A model generated the notes under the pieces. That model was not told where the DNA came from. It worked only from the letters and a program-made list of their open reading frames with translations, and did not search any database. 11,438 bases of DNA, from contig JAPSJU010000049.1 of the NCBI GenBank assembly GCA_031178025.1, positions 1-11,438 on the forward strand, in the 5' to 3' direction. Every line of letters begins with the position of its first letter. Position 1 is the first letter of the stretch. Origin of the DNA: Agromyces sp. Lineage in GTDB: Bacteria > Actinomycetota > Actinomycetes > Actinomycetales > Microbacteriaceae. This document shows, piece by piece, positions 1 through 7,499 of the stretch. A program made the position numbers and the translations under genes.

Positions 1-734
1 ACCGGCAGTTCCGGGTCGAGTGGCGGGGCCGCATGGGCGATTCGGATGCTCTCGCTGACGTCGTACCGCTCGAACGCCGGGTCCGCCGCGAGACCCGAAC
101 CGCCGTCGGAGTTCAGCACCGCCTCGTAGGCGTCCCAGCGATCGCCGAACAGCGCTTCCATCTCGGCCGAGAACGCGTCGACGAGCACGAGCCCCACGAC
201 GTCGTCGGGGTGCGTCTGCGCGTAGTAGGTCTGCAGGAAGCCGCCGAAGGAGTGCCCGACCAGCACGTAGGGCGGTTCGATCGCGGCCGCATCGAGCAGT
301 GCCTCGAGGTCATGCGCGACACCGTCGATCGTTCGCGGCATCGGCACGGGCGACGAGCGAGTGGTCAGTGTCGGCGTCTCGCCCGGGACGATCGTCCCGG
401 GCCGGTCGTACCGGCAGACCCGCGTGTGCTCCGAGAGTGCCGTGAACACGTCGGGGCCGGCTGCGGGCGGCTGCAGCTCGACCTCAGCCCAGTACTGGCT
501 CGAGTCGTGGATCCCCGATTCGAGGATGACGGTCGGCGAACCGTCGCCGGCGCACTGCATCCAGAGGGTACGGCCGGGTTCGATCTCGACGCTCGATCCG
601 GGTTGCTGCGTCGGTGGGGCCGCCGCCTGCTCCGTGGGGTCGGGCCCGGGTGGGATGCACGCCGCGAGGGCCAGGACGACGGCGACGGACACCGCGGTCC
701 CGAGGAGCCGAGCGACGACGGATGCACGGGCCAT
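1..734 (-). CDS. Secreted alpha/beta-hydrolase lipoprotein (C-terminus cut by window edge)
   Basis: The gene reads leftwards from the ATG at 732-734 and runs off the left edge, so only 244 residues are visible. A Shine-Dalgarno AGGAG lies 6 nt before the start. Residues 1-26 form a lipoprotein signal peptide: arginines at 3 and 9, a hydrophobic core, then lipobox LAAC with Cys26. A Pro/Gln-rich linker (about 27-48) follows. The hydrolase fold is shown by the strand TVILESG (68-74), CRYDRPG (107-113) and the nucleophile elbow GHSFGG (160-165) with Ser162, followed by VLVDAFS (183-189). The catalytic acid and histidine should lie in the missing part. Substrate cannot be read from the sequence; this broad family includes esterases, lipases and peptidases. 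It follows lacI on the same strand after 82 bp, so co-transcription is possible. An esterase acting on pectin substituents is conceivable here but unsupported. Confidence 0.87.
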   Translation of the reverse strand, partial: MARASVVARLLGTAVSVAVVLALAACIPPGPDPTEQAAAPPTQQPGSSVEIEPGRTLWMQCAGDGSPTVILESGIHDSSQYWAEVELQPPAAGPDVFTALSEHTRVCRYDRPGTIVPGETPTLTTRSSPVPMPRTIDGVAHDLEALLDAAAIEPPYVLVGHSFGGFLQTYYAQTHPDDVVGLVLVDAFSAEMEALFGDRWDAYEAVLNSDGGSGLAADPAFERYDVSESIRIAHAAPPLDPELP

Positions 735-810
735 CTTCGCTCCTGCCCCGTCGGATCACCACGAGTGTTGGAGCACATCCTGCTCTTCCGGCGGAGCGAT
801 GTCGAGCGAT

Positions 811-826
811 CCGGCGCTATCGCCGG
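811..826 (-). terminator. Small hairpin at the lacI stop codon
   Basis: CCGGCG (811-816) and CGCCGG (821-826) form a perfect 6-bp stem with a CTAT loop. The lacI stop codon (817-819, TAG on the minus strand) sits in this loop. No U-tract follows on the minus strand, so it may be a weak terminator, an mRNA-end stabiliser or chance. If it terminates, the downstream hydrolase needs its own promoter. Confidence 0.3.
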
Positions 827-1833
827 GATGCGGTCGAGGCGCGGACGACGAGCTCGGGCTGGAACACCGTCTGTCGCGGGATGAGTTCGGGGTCGGAGGT
901 CTCCTCGAGCAGGATCCGCAGGGCCGTCCGCCCGATGACGCCGCTCGGCTGGCGCATCGAGGAGAGGGGCACGGCCGCCGCCGCCGCGAACGCGATGTCG
1001 TCGAAGCCGATGAGGGCGATCTCGTTGGGAACGAGCATCCGACCGTCGACGATGAGGCCCTGGAGCACGCCGAGGGCGAGCAGGTCGTTCGCCGCGAACA
1101 CGGCGTCGGGCCAGTCGCGCCGGGGCCTGGAGAGGATGCGCGCGCCCGCCGCGGCGCCCTCGGCGACCGTCGGCGCGCTCGTCGCGACCACCTCGACGTC
1201 GACGTGCTCGAGGCTCTGCTCGGCCGCCACGCGAGCTCCCGCGAGCCGGTCGGTGACCTGCCGGATCTCGAACGGGCCGCCGACGAAGGCGATGCGCCGT
1301 CGGCCCGTGGCGATCAGGTGCTCCACGGCCATGCGACCGCCCATGACGCTGTCGACCGAGACGGAACTGAACCGGCCGTCGCCGCTGAAACGGTCGACGA
1401 GCACCGCCGGGATGCCGCGCTCGCGCAACCGCTCCAGCCGTGGGTTGATGTCGCTGTAGGGGGAGATGAGCACTCCGCGCACCTGCTGCTCCTCGAACAG
1501 GTCGAGGTAGAGCCGCTCGCGCGCCACGTCCTCATCCGTGTTCCCGTAGAGCACCGCGATGCCGTGGCGGGACGCCTCGTCCTCCGCGCCGCGCACGACA
1601 TCGCCGAAGAAGGGGTTCTGACCGTCGAGGACGACGAAGCCGACGGTCGTGCTCGTGCCGGCGCGGAGCTTGCGGGCGGCGTCGTTGCGAACGTACCCGA
1701 GCGCCTCGATGGCGCGGTGCACGCGCGAGATGGACTCGGCGGACACCTCGCCCGGCCGGTTGAGGACGTTCGACACCGTTCCGACGGAGACGCCCGCATG
1801 CTGTGCGACGTCGCGGATGCTCGCCGCTGCCAT
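817..1833 (-). CDS. LacI-family transcriptional repressor, likely regulator of the adjacent sugar importer
   Basis: This 338-residue protein is a full-length LacI/GalR-family regulator. The N-terminal helix-turn-helix (about 5-26, SIRDVAQHAGVSVGTVSNVL) is followed by a hinge helix, NDAARKLRAG (50-59). Leu56 there is equivalent to the hinge leucine that wedges into the central CpG of operators in this family. The rest is a two-lobed periplasmic-binding-protein-like effector domain, from TVGFVVLDGQNPFF (63-76) to the C-terminus, with the typical ALIGFDDI motif. The frame stays open up to 1950, but the ATG at 1831-1833 is preferred: AAGGAG lies 5 nt upstream and family homology begins there. The gene is divergent from the ABC importer and shares with it the palindromic operator at 1927-1940, which has a central CpG. 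Repression of the importer, relief by rhamnose or a derived sugar, and autoregulation are inferences from this context. LacI-type rhamnose regulators are known in actinobacteria. Confidence 0.93.
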   Translation of the reverse strand: MAAASIRDVAQHAGVSVGTVSNVLNRPGEVSAESISRVHRAIEALGYVRNDAARKLRAGTSTTVGFVVLDGQNPFFGDVVRGAEDEASRHGIAVLYGNTDEDVARERLYLDLFEEQQVRGVLISPYSDINPRLERLRERGIPAVLVDRFSGDGRFSSVSVDSVMGGRMAVEHLIATGRRRIAFVGGPFEIRQVTDRLAGARVAAEQSLEHVDVEVVATSAPTVAEGAAAGARILSRPRRDWPDAVFAANDLLALGVLQGLIVDGRMLVPNEIALIGFDDIAFAAAAAVPLSSMRQPSGVIGRTALRILLEETSDPELIPRQTVFQPELVVRASTASRR

Positions 1834-1882
1834 GCATGCTCCTTCACCATCGAACGCGCAGGAGGTGCAGAACGGCAGCGAC

Positions 1883-1911
1883 TTGACCGCTGCCCGCGAC
1901 CTCCATAGAGT
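1883..1911 (+). promoter_or_regulatory. Candidate promoter of the ABC importer operon
   Basis: TTGACC (1883-1888) and TAGAGT (1906-1911) are spaced by 17 bp and match the sigma-70 pattern of high-GC actinobacteria (TTGAC near -35, TAnnnT at -10). The predicted start of transcription is near 1917-1918. The palindromic operator at 1927-1940 would then lie just downstream of it, a good position for repression. The leader to the first gene would be about 85 nt. Confidence 0.55.
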
Positions 1912-1914
1912 ATG

Positions 1915-1940
1915 CCTGAATCGTACCTGAATCGATTCAG
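1915..1940. promoter_or_regulatory. LacI-type operator: perfect palindrome plus a repeated half-site
   Basis: CTGAATCGATTCAG (1927-1940) is a perfect 14-bp palindrome with a central CpG, the classic form of a LacI-family operator. CCTGAATCG occurs twice in tandem, at 1915-1923 and 1926-1934, offset by 11 bp or about one helical turn. The upstream copy therefore gives a second, weaker site (TGAATCGTACCT, 8 of 12 matches to TGAATCGATTCA). The site lies in the 170-bp gap between lacI and the divergent ABC operon, downstream of the importer promoter and within the candidate lacI promoter. The LacI-family protein encoded next door is the natural ligand. Confidence 0.82.
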
Positions 1941-1950
1941 TATCCGTCAA
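1920..1950 (-). promoter_or_regulatory. Candidate promoter of lacI
   Basis: On the minus strand TTGACG (1950-1945) and TACGAT (1925-1920) are separated by 19 bp, slightly longer than ideal. The palindromic operator fills the spacer, so repressor binding would block this promoter too. This is the main evidence for autoregulation. Confidence 0.4.
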
Positions 1951-2003
1951 GTCACACTCACCAGCGGGGGCGTCCAGATCCCCGGCACCTCAAGGAGGAG
2001 GAC

Positions 2004-3548
2004 GTGCCCGTGGAGATCGACGCATCCGCTGCGCCGCCCGTCGGCGAAGCGCCCCCCGCGCTCGAGCTGTCCAGGGTCGTGAAGTCGTTCGGCGCCGTCG
2101 TCGCCCTGCGATCGGGCACGATCACCCTGCACGAAGGCTCCATCCATGCGCTCATCGGCGAGAACGGCGCGGGCAAGTCGACGCTCGTCAAGATCATCGC
2201 CGGGCTGTACCGGCGTGATGCCGGCGAGTTCCGCCTGCGCGGAGCATCCGTCGACTTCACGAGCACCGCCCAGTCCAAGGCCGCCGGCATCGCGGTGATC
2301 TACCAGGAGCCGACGCTCTTCCCCGACCTCTCGGTCACCGAGAACATCTTCATGGGCCGCCAGCCCACGAACCGGTTCGGCCGCATCGACCGCAAGGCGA
2401 TGCGCACCGAGGCACAGGAGATCTTCGCGCGGCTCGGCGTCTCGATCGACCCCGACCGCGTCACCGAGGGCCTCTCGATCGCCGACCAGCAGATCATCGA
2501 GATCGCGAAGGCCATCTCCCTCGACGCGCGCGTGCTCATCATGGACGAACCGACCGCAGCGCTCAGCGGCGTCGAGGTCGAACGGCTGTTCGCGGTCGCG
2601 CGCAGCCTGCGCGACGAGGGCCGCGCGCTCCTCTTCATCTCGCACCGCTTCGACGAGGTCTTCGCACTGTGCGACACCGTCACCGTCATGCGCGACGGCA
2701 GCTACATCGCCACGACGCCCATCGTCGAGACGAGCGTCGACGAGCTCGTGCGGCAGATGGTCGGCAGGGATGTCGCCGAGCTGTTCCCGAAGCTCCCCGC
2801 CGAGATCGGCGGCGACGTGCTCGTCGTCGAGGGGCTGAGCCGCCCCGGCGTCTTCCACGACATCAGCTTCAGCGTGCGCGCCGGCGAGATCGTCGGGCTC
2901 GCCGGGCTCGTGGGTGCCGGCCGCAGCGAGGTCGCGCGCGCGATCTTCGGCGTCGACCGATACGAGTCGGGATCGGTGCGCCTCGGCGACCGCTCGCTGC
3001 CGAAGGGCAACCCGCGCGTGGCGATGGCCCGAGGGCTGGCGCTGGTTCCCGAGGATCGTCGCAAGCAGGGCCTCGTGCTCGACGAGAGCGTGACGCGCAA
3101 CATCACGCTCGCGATCCGCGGCGGACTCGCCAGGGCCGGACTCATCTGGGGTGGCCGCGAGAACACGGCGGCGCAGATTTGGGCGAGCCGGCTCGAGGTG
3201 AAGACCGCGGCGCTCGATGCCGAGACCGGCACGCTGAGCGGCGGCAACCAGCAGAAGGTCGTACTCGGCAAGTGGCTCGCGACCGAGCCGAAGGTGCTCA
3301 TCGTCGACGAGCCCACGCGCGGCATCGACGTCGGCACGAAGGCGGAGGTGCACCGACTGCTCTCCGAGCTCGCCCAGCAGGGCATGGCCATCCTCATGAT
3401 CTCGTCGGAGCTGCCCGAGGTGCTCGGCATGGCCGACCGCGTCCTCGTCATGCGCGAGGGCCACCTGACCGGCGAGTTCACCCGCGCCGAGGCCACTCCC
3501 GAAGCCGTCATGTTCGCGGCCACCGCCGAGAAGGAGCACGCACGATGA
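2004..3548 (+). CDS. rhaT: Sugar ABC importer ATPase, CUT2 family (rhamnose RhaT type)
   Basis: The protein has 514 residues with two fused ATP-binding domains, the arrangement of CUT2 (ribose/rhamnose/AI-2 type) importers. Domain 1 has Walker A GENGAGKST (52-60), Q-loop Gln101, a degenerate signature LSIADQQ (157-163), Walker B VLIMDE (177-182) and His214. Domain 2 has the usual non-canonical Walker A GLVGAGRSE (301-309, Arg instead of Lys), signature LSGGNQQK (411-418), Walker B VLIVDE (431-436) and no switch histidine (ISSEL, 466-470). As in this family, domain 2 is probably structural or weakly catalytic. The GTG start at 2004 is chosen because AAGGAGG (1992-1998) sits 5 nt upstream. The stop overlaps the next start (ATGA), implying translational coupling. 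Rhamnose specificity comes from the linked binding protein and lyase, not from this sequence; the symbol means the rhizobial-type ATPase, not the E. coli rhamnose symporter. Confidence 0.9.
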   Translation: MPVEIDASAAPPVGEAPPALELSRVVKSFGAVVALRSGTITLHEGSIHALIGENGAGKSTLVKIIAGLYRRDAGEFRLRGASVDFTSTAQSKAAGIAVIYQEPTLFPDLSVTENIFMGRQPTNRFGRIDRKAMRTEAQEIFARLGVSIDPDRVTEGLSIADQQIIEIAKAISLDARVLIMDEPTAALSGVEVERLFAVARSLRDEGRALLFISHRFDEVFALCDTVTVMRDGSYIATTPIVETSVDELVRQMVGRDVAELFPKLPAEIGGDVLVVEGLSRPGVFHDISFSVRAGEIVGLAGLVGAGRSEVARAIFGVDRYESGSVRLGDRSLPKGNPRVAMARGLALVPEDRRKQGLVLDESVTRNITLAIRGGLARAGLIWGGRENTAAQIWASRLEVKTAALDAETGTLSGGNQQKVVLGKWLATEPKVLIVDEPTRGIDVGTKAEVHRLLSELAQQGMAILMISSELPEVLGMADRVLVMREGHLTGEFTRAEATPEAVMFAATAEKEHAR

Positions 3549-4579
3549 CCGCGACCCTCGAACGCCGACCGGTGACGCATCCGGTCGGCCGCGCCGTCGG
3601 GCGGGTGTTCAAGGCACGCGAGACGGGCATCGTCATCGCCCTCGTGCTCGTGATCCTCGTCGCAACGGTGCGCAACCCGAGCTTCCTCTTCTCCGGCGAC
3701 GGCTTCCGCGACCTGCTCCTCACGCCGTCGCTCCTGATGCTCGTGGCGGTCGGCCAGGCCATCGTCATCATCACGCGCAACGTCGACCTGTCGGTCGGCT
3801 CGATCCTCGGCCTCACCGCGTATCTCACCGGCCGGCTCTTCATCGACGCTCCCGGTCTCCCGATCATCGTCGTGCTGCTCGCCGGCGTCGGGCTGGGCGC
3901 GCTGCTCGGGCTCGTCAACGGCGCGCTCGTCGCGTTCGCCAAGGTTCCCGCCCTCGTCATCACGCTCGGCACGTTGTACGTCTACCGCGGCATCAACGTC
4001 GCCTGGGCCGGCAGCGACCGCATCAACGCGTCCGACCTGCCCGCCGACTTCCGCGGGCTCGGCACCGGGCAGCTGCTCGGCATCCCGATCCTCACGATCA
4101 TCGCCGCCGTCGTGCTCGTCGTCGCCGCGTGGTACCTGCGCAACCTCCGCAGCGGACGCGAGCTCTATGCGATCGGCTCCGAGCCCGCCGCGGCCGAGCT
4201 CTACGGCCTGCGCGTGACCCGCCGCATCCTCGCCGCCTTCCTCGTGAGCGGCGCCCTGTCGGGGCTCGCCGGCGTGCTCTATGCGGCGCGATACGGCACC
4301 GTGAGCTCCGGCGCCGGAACCGGGTGGGAGCTGCAGGCCATCGGTGCGGCCGTCATCGGCGGCGTCGCCATCTCCGGAGGCGTGGGCACCCTCTGGGGCG
4401 CCGCGATCGGCGCCTACCTGCTGCTCACGATCAACCGCGCCCTCCCGATCCTCGGCATCGAGGACTTCTGGCAGCGCGCCGTCGTGGGCGCCCTCATCAT
4501 CGGGGCGATCGTGCTCGACCGGCTGCTCGCCCTCCGACAATCCAGGAAGCTCCTCGAAGCCAGGGAGGACGGTCGATGA
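3545..4579 (+). CDS. rhaP: Sugar ABC importer permease 1, CUT2 family (RhaP type)
   Basis: This 344-residue integral membrane protein has about eight to ten hydrophobic segments after a short cytoplasmic N-terminus (helices start near residue 29). The CUT2 permease hallmark DLSVGS is at 81-86, after IVIITRNV. The cytoplasmic coupling loop that contacts the ATPase runs from GRELYAIGSE (204-213) to ELYGLRV (218-224). The length is typical of the family. The ATG at 3545-3547 overlaps the ATPase stop, and AAGGAG (3531-3536) lies 8 nt upstream. It is paired with a second, different permease, so the channel is probably a heterodimer, as in RhaPQ or LsrCD. Assignment as P rather than Q rests only on gene order. 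Substrate is inferred from the operon. Confidence 0.88.
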   Translation: MTATLERRPVTHPVGRAVGRVFKARETGIVIALVLVILVATVRNPSFLFSGDGFRDLLLTPSLLMLVAVGQAIVIITRNVDLSVGSILGLTAYLTGRLFIDAPGLPIIVVLLAGVGLGALLGLVNGALVAFAKVPALVITLGTLYVYRGINVAWAGSDRINASDLPADFRGLGTGQLLGIPILTIIAAVVLVVAAWYLRNLRSGRELYAIGSEPAAAELYGLRVTRRILAAFLVSGALSGLAGVLYAARYGTVSSGAGTGWELQAIGAAVIGGVAISGGVGTLWGAAIGAYLLLTINRALPILGIEDFWQRAVVGALIIGAIVLDRLLALRQSRKLLEAREDGR

Positions 4580-5640
4580 CCGCCACGGCCACCGACGCAC
4601 GCGCCACGCGCACGTACGCCGCGCACGCCCAGCCGGCGTGGCGACGCATCCTGTTCACCCGCGAGACGGCCGTCATCGCGCTGCTCGCCATCGTGATCGC
4701 CGTCGCGCTCGCCACCGTGCCGAACTTCGACAGTCCGCTGACGGTCACGTACCTGCTGCGGGACGTCGCACCGATCCTGCTCATCGCGCTGCCCATGACG
4801 CTCATCATCGTCACCGAGGAGATCGACCTGTCGGTCGCGAGCGTCGTCGGCCTCTCGAGCGTCATGACCGGCATCCTGACCCAGAGCGGCCTGCCGTTCC
4901 CGGTCGCCGCGATCCTCGCGGTCCTCGTCGGCACCGTGGCGGGCGTCGTCAACGGCTTCCTCATCACGGTCGTGGGCCTGCCCTCGCTCGCGGTCACGAT
5001 CGGCACGCTCGCCCTGTTCCGCGGCATCGCCGTGGGACTGCTCGGCACGACCGCGATCACCGAGTTCCCCGAGTTCTGGAGCGACCTCGCCAAGGACAAC
5101 ATCCCGGGCACGCCCGTGCCCGGCATCATGATCCCCTTCGTCGTGCTCGCGATCGCCTTCGCGATCCTCCTGCACTTCACGCCGTTCGGCCGCTCGCTCT
5201 ACGCCATCGGGCTCAACAAGGAGGCGGCGGCCTTCTCGGGCATCGACGTGGGACGCACGAAGTTCCTGCTCTTCGTGCTGAGCGGCACGGTGTCCGGCTT
5301 CGCCGGCGTCTACTTCACGCTGCTCTACAGCAACGCGCGCGGTGACAACGCGACCGGCATGGAGCTCGCGATCATCGCGGCGGTGCTGCTCGGCGGCGTC
5401 TCCATCTTCGGCGGCCGCGGAGCGCTGCACGGCGTCATCGCCGGCGTGCTGCTCATCGGCATCCTCGGCAGCGCGCTCCGGCTCGCCGGAGTCACCTCCG
5501 ACATCATCAACGTCATCACGGGAGTCCTGCTCGTGCTCTCCGTGGTGTCCGCCAGCCTCCTCGCCTGGCTCCGCCGCAAGCGGACCTCGGCGATCGGGAA
5601 GAAGAAGGGGCGCAGTGCGATGTCAGCCGACTCGCCCTGA
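4576..5640 (+). CDS. rhaQ: Sugar ABC importer permease 2, CUT2 family (RhaQ type)
   Basis: This 354-residue membrane protein is homologous to but clearly different from permease 1. It carries the CUT2 hallmark EIDLSVAS (82-89), with Ala in place of the Gly of DLSVGS. The coupling loop runs from GRSLYAIGLN (205-214) to FSGIDV (220-225). Multiple hydrophobic helices lie between about 32 and 332. The C-terminus is a basic cytoplasmic tail (RRKR at 333-336, KKKGR at 342-346). The start overlaps the permease 1 stop (ATGA at 4576-4579), and AGGGAGG (4562-4568) is 7 nt upstream, so translation is coupled. It presumably forms a heterodimeric channel with permease 1. The P/Q label follows gene order only. 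Confidence 0.88.
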   Translation: MTATATDARATRTYAAHAQPAWRRILFTRETAVIALLAIVIAVALATVPNFDSPLTVTYLLRDVAPILLIALPMTLIIVTEEIDLSVASVVGLSSVMTGILTQSGLPFPVAAILAVLVGTVAGVVNGFLITVVGLPSLAVTIGTLALFRGIAVGLLGTTAITEFPEFWSDLAKDNIPGTPVPGIMIPFVVLAIAFAILLHFTPFGRSLYAIGLNKEAAAFSGIDVGRTKFLLFVLSGTVSGFAGVYFTLLYSNARGDNATGMELAIIAAVLLGGVSIFGGRGALHGVIAGVLLIGILGSALRLAGVTSDIINVITGVLLVLSVVSASLLAWLRRKRTSAIGKKKGRSAMSADSP

Positions 5641-5681
5641 CCGCCCGCCTGCCATCACAGTCCCCATGAAAGGAAACAACG

Positions 5682-6734
5682 ATGTTCAGTCATGATCGAA
5701 AGCGCCGGAGCCCCGGCACGGCGATCGCAGCGGTGGCGCTCGGCGCCGCGCTCGCACTCACCGGTTGCTCCGCAGGCAACGGCGGCGGCGGAGGTGAGGG
5801 CGGCGGCGACGGCGACGGCGGCAACCTCGCCATCACCTTCCTGCCGAAGAACCTCGGCAACCCCTACTTCGACACCTCGAACGCCGGCGGCGAAGAGGCG
5901 ATCGAGGAGTTCGGCGGCACGTTCGCCGAGGTCGGTCCCTCGGAGGCGAGCCCGACCTCGCAGGTGAGCTTCATCCAGACGGCCGCCCAGCAGGGCGTCG
6001 GCGGTCTGGTCGTCTCGGCGAACGACCCCGAGGCGATCTGCGATGCCCTCAACGAGGCACGGGATGCCGGCGTGAAGGTCGTCACGTTCGACTCCGACAC
6101 GAACCCCGAGTGCCGTGACCTGTTCATCAACCAGGCCACCGCCGAGGGCATCGCGAAGTCGCAGGTCGACCTCATCGCCGAGCAGATCGGCGGCGCGGGC
6201 CAGATCGCGATCCTGTCAGCCTCGGCGAACGCCACGAACCAGAACGCCTGGATCGAGCTGATGGAGGAGGAGCTCGCGGCGAACCACCCCGACATCGAGC
6301 TCGTCGAGACGGTCTACGGCGACGACGACGACCAGACGTCGTTCGACAAGACCGCCGCCCTGCTGCAGACCTACCCCGAGCTCAAGGGCATCATCTCCCC
6401 GACGACCGTGGGCATCGCGGCCGCCGCGCGCTACCTCTCGACCTCGGAGTACAAGGGCCAGGTCGCGCTGACCGGTCTCGGCACGCCGAACCAGATGCGC
6501 GAGTACGTCGAGGACGGCACGGTCACGGCGTTCGCGCTCTGGAACCCGGCCGATCTGGGCTACCTCGCGGCCTACGCGGCGAAGGCGCTCATCGAGGGCG
6601 AGATCACCGGTGAAGAGGGCGACTCGTTCGACGCCGGCAAGCTCGGCGAGTACGAGGTCGGCGCCGACGGTGTCGTGCTCCTCGGCGACCCGTTCGTGTT
6701 CGATGCCGAGAACATCGGCGACTTCGACTTCTAG
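5682..6734 (+). CDS. rhaS: Rhamnose-type sugar-binding lipoprotein of the ABC importer (RhaS family)
   Basis: This 350-residue exported lipoprotein captures sugar outside the membrane for the importer. It has basic residues RKRR at 6-9, a hydrophobic core and lipobox LTGC with Cys29. A flexible Gly/Asp-rich tether (31-48) follows. The mature part is a type I (ribose/AI-2 fold) binding protein. Segments that recall the RhaS family are KNLGNPYF (56-63), VSANDP (111-116), ILSASANATNQNAW (177-190), VYGDD (211-215), SPTTVG (239-244), TGLG (264-267), WNPADLGY (287-294) and DPFVFDAENI (336-345). AI-2-binding LsrB proteins are the closest alternative. It lies 41 bp after permease 2 with its own AAAGGA site (5669-5674). 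This separate initiation signal is consistent with binding protein being made in excess over the channel. Confidence 0.87.
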   Translation: MFSHDRKRRSPGTAIAAVALGAALALTGCSAGNGGGGGEGGGDGDGGNLAITFLPKNLGNPYFDTSNAGGEEAIEEFGGTFAEVGPSEASPTSQVSFIQTAAQQGVGGLVVSANDPEAICDALNEARDAGVKVVTFDSDTNPECRDLFINQATAEGIAKSQVDLIAEQIGGAGQIAILSASANATNQNAWIELMEEELAANHPDIELVETVYGDDDDQTSFDKTAALLQTYPELKGIISPTTVGIAAAARYLSTSEYKGQVALTGLGTPNQMREYVEDGTVTAFALWNPADLGYLAAYAAKALIEGEITGEEGDSFDAGKLGEYEVGADGVVLLGDPFVFDAENIGDFDF

Positions 6735-6772
6735 CGTCGATCAGCGGATGCCGCGAGCATGCGGCACCGCGG

Positions 6773-6801
6773 AGGGCCCGGGGCGACACGCCTCGGGCCC
6801 T
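6773..6801 (+). terminator. Strong hairpin terminator after rhaS
   Basis: The left arm 6773-6785 and right arm 6789-6801 form a 13-bp stem with one G-T wobble and an ACA loop; the outer core is AGGGCCCG pairing with CGGGCCCT. Only two T residues follow, which is common in high-GC actinobacteria. It lies 39 bp after the rhaS stop and between convergent genes, so it may serve rhaS and the DUF2231 gene on the opposite strand. Confidence 0.8.
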
Positions 6802-6828
6802 TGCCGTCGGTGGAGGGGACGCCCGCGC

Positions 6829-7341
6829 TCAGCGCTCGGACCGGGTGAACCCGGCGCCCTGGGTCTTCTCATCGGCGACGCGCACCCCGAAGCGGTAGGC
6901 GAGCTCGCCGCCGAGGGTTCCGGAGACCCCGATGCAGATGAGGCCGATGACACTGAGCGTCACGGCGATGCCGTTGACCTCGTCGAGGTCGCCCGCACGA
7001 ATGAGCAGTGAGATCGCGAACACCGCCATCGCGCCGAGGTTGAAGGCCATGTGGATGAGTGCGATGCGTCGCGCCTTCGTGCCGGACTCCAGCTGCGAGA
7101 GATCGAAGAAGCCCACGGCTGCCGCGAGCAGCGCCCCGACGAGGCCGATCAGGGTGAGGAGCGCGGCGCCTCTCGCGTACGCCTCGGCACGATCGCCGAA
7201 GATCGAGACGAGGTCGAAGACGAACGCCGCGACCCACGCGCCGATCGGGATCGTCACGAGGACCGCGTGGAACGGATGTCCGTACGGACCGGCGATGATC
7301 GAGCGCGGCCGCTTCGATCGTTCGTGCGCCGAGTCAACCAT
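6829..7341 (-). CDS. DUF2231-family membrane protein
   Basis: This 170-residue protein is predicted to cross the membrane four times (about 27-49, 58-79, 95-115 and 126-148). The pattern of DUF2231 is clear: an N-terminal GHPFHAVLVTIPIGAW (21-36) with His22 and His25, a His97 in helix 3, and the closing GGELAYRFGVRV (144-155). The family has no settled function; the conserved histidines have prompted suggestions of haem or metal binding, and members often occur beside Rieske or redox proteins. Start ATG 7339-7341 is supported by AAGGAG 6 nt upstream (7348-7353). The gene is convergent with rhaS and divergent from the lyase. Nothing ties it to sugar metabolism, so it is probably an unrelated gene lying between the importer and lyase modules. 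Confidence 0.85.
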   Translation of the reverse strand: MVDSAHERSKRPRSIIAGPYGHPFHAVLVTIPIGAWVAAFVFDLVSIFGDRAEAYARGAALLTLIGLVGALLAAAVGFFDLSQLESGTKARRIALIHMAFNLGAMAVFAISLLIRAGDLDEVNGIAVTLSVIGLICIGVSGTLGGELAYRFGVRVADEKTQGAGFTRSER

Positions 7342-7375
7342 GAGGAGCTCCTTCCCGAGACGACATCGTCAGCTC

Positions 7376-7405
7376 ACGGTAGGCCTCGAGCCGCGCGCGT
7401 GTCAG
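7376..7405 (-). promoter_or_regulatory. Candidate promoter of the DUF2231 gene
   Basis: On the minus strand CTGACA (7405-7400) and TACCGT (7381-7376) are spaced by 18 bp, matching TTGACA 5 of 6 and TAnnnT. Transcription would start about 28 nt before the ATG. Confidence 0.4.
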
Positions 7406-7499
7406 GCCCTTGACGTCGGCCGCCGCACCACGGCGCCCGCGCCATCGGGGGCGCGGACGATTCGGCGCGCGTGATCGGCATCCGGCTCGTCCCGCAGGC

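Noticed and set aside
794..810. Direct repeat GAGCGAT separated by 10 bp
   Set aside because: Only 7 bp long and in a GC-rich gap; expected by chance and not linked to any promoter element.
1834..1950. Longer N-terminus for the LacI-family regulator
   Set aside because: The extra 39 residues precede the normal family start, would include the operator as coding sequence, and the internal ATG has a strong ribosome site.
2669..3544. Upstream extension of the permease 1 frame into the ATPase gene
   Set aside because: The extension is Arg-rich shadow sequence; the permease begins at 3545, where the ribosome site and family similarity begin.
2702..4600. A 632-codon minus-strand frame across the ATPase and first permease
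   Set aside because: Composition is Asp/Glu/Ala/Arg-rich without domain motifs, and the plus strand holds undisputed ABC transporter genes.
5666..5695. Nine-codon frame overlapping the rhaS start
   Set aside because: The ATG has no ribosome site of its own and the frame contains the rhaS Shine-Dalgarno sequence; it is most likely chance.
7342..7353. Near-palindrome GAGGAGCTCCTT before the DUF2231 start
   Set aside because: The symmetry comes from the Shine-Dalgarno sequence followed by CTCCTC; it may slightly hide the ribosome site but there is no evidence of an operator.
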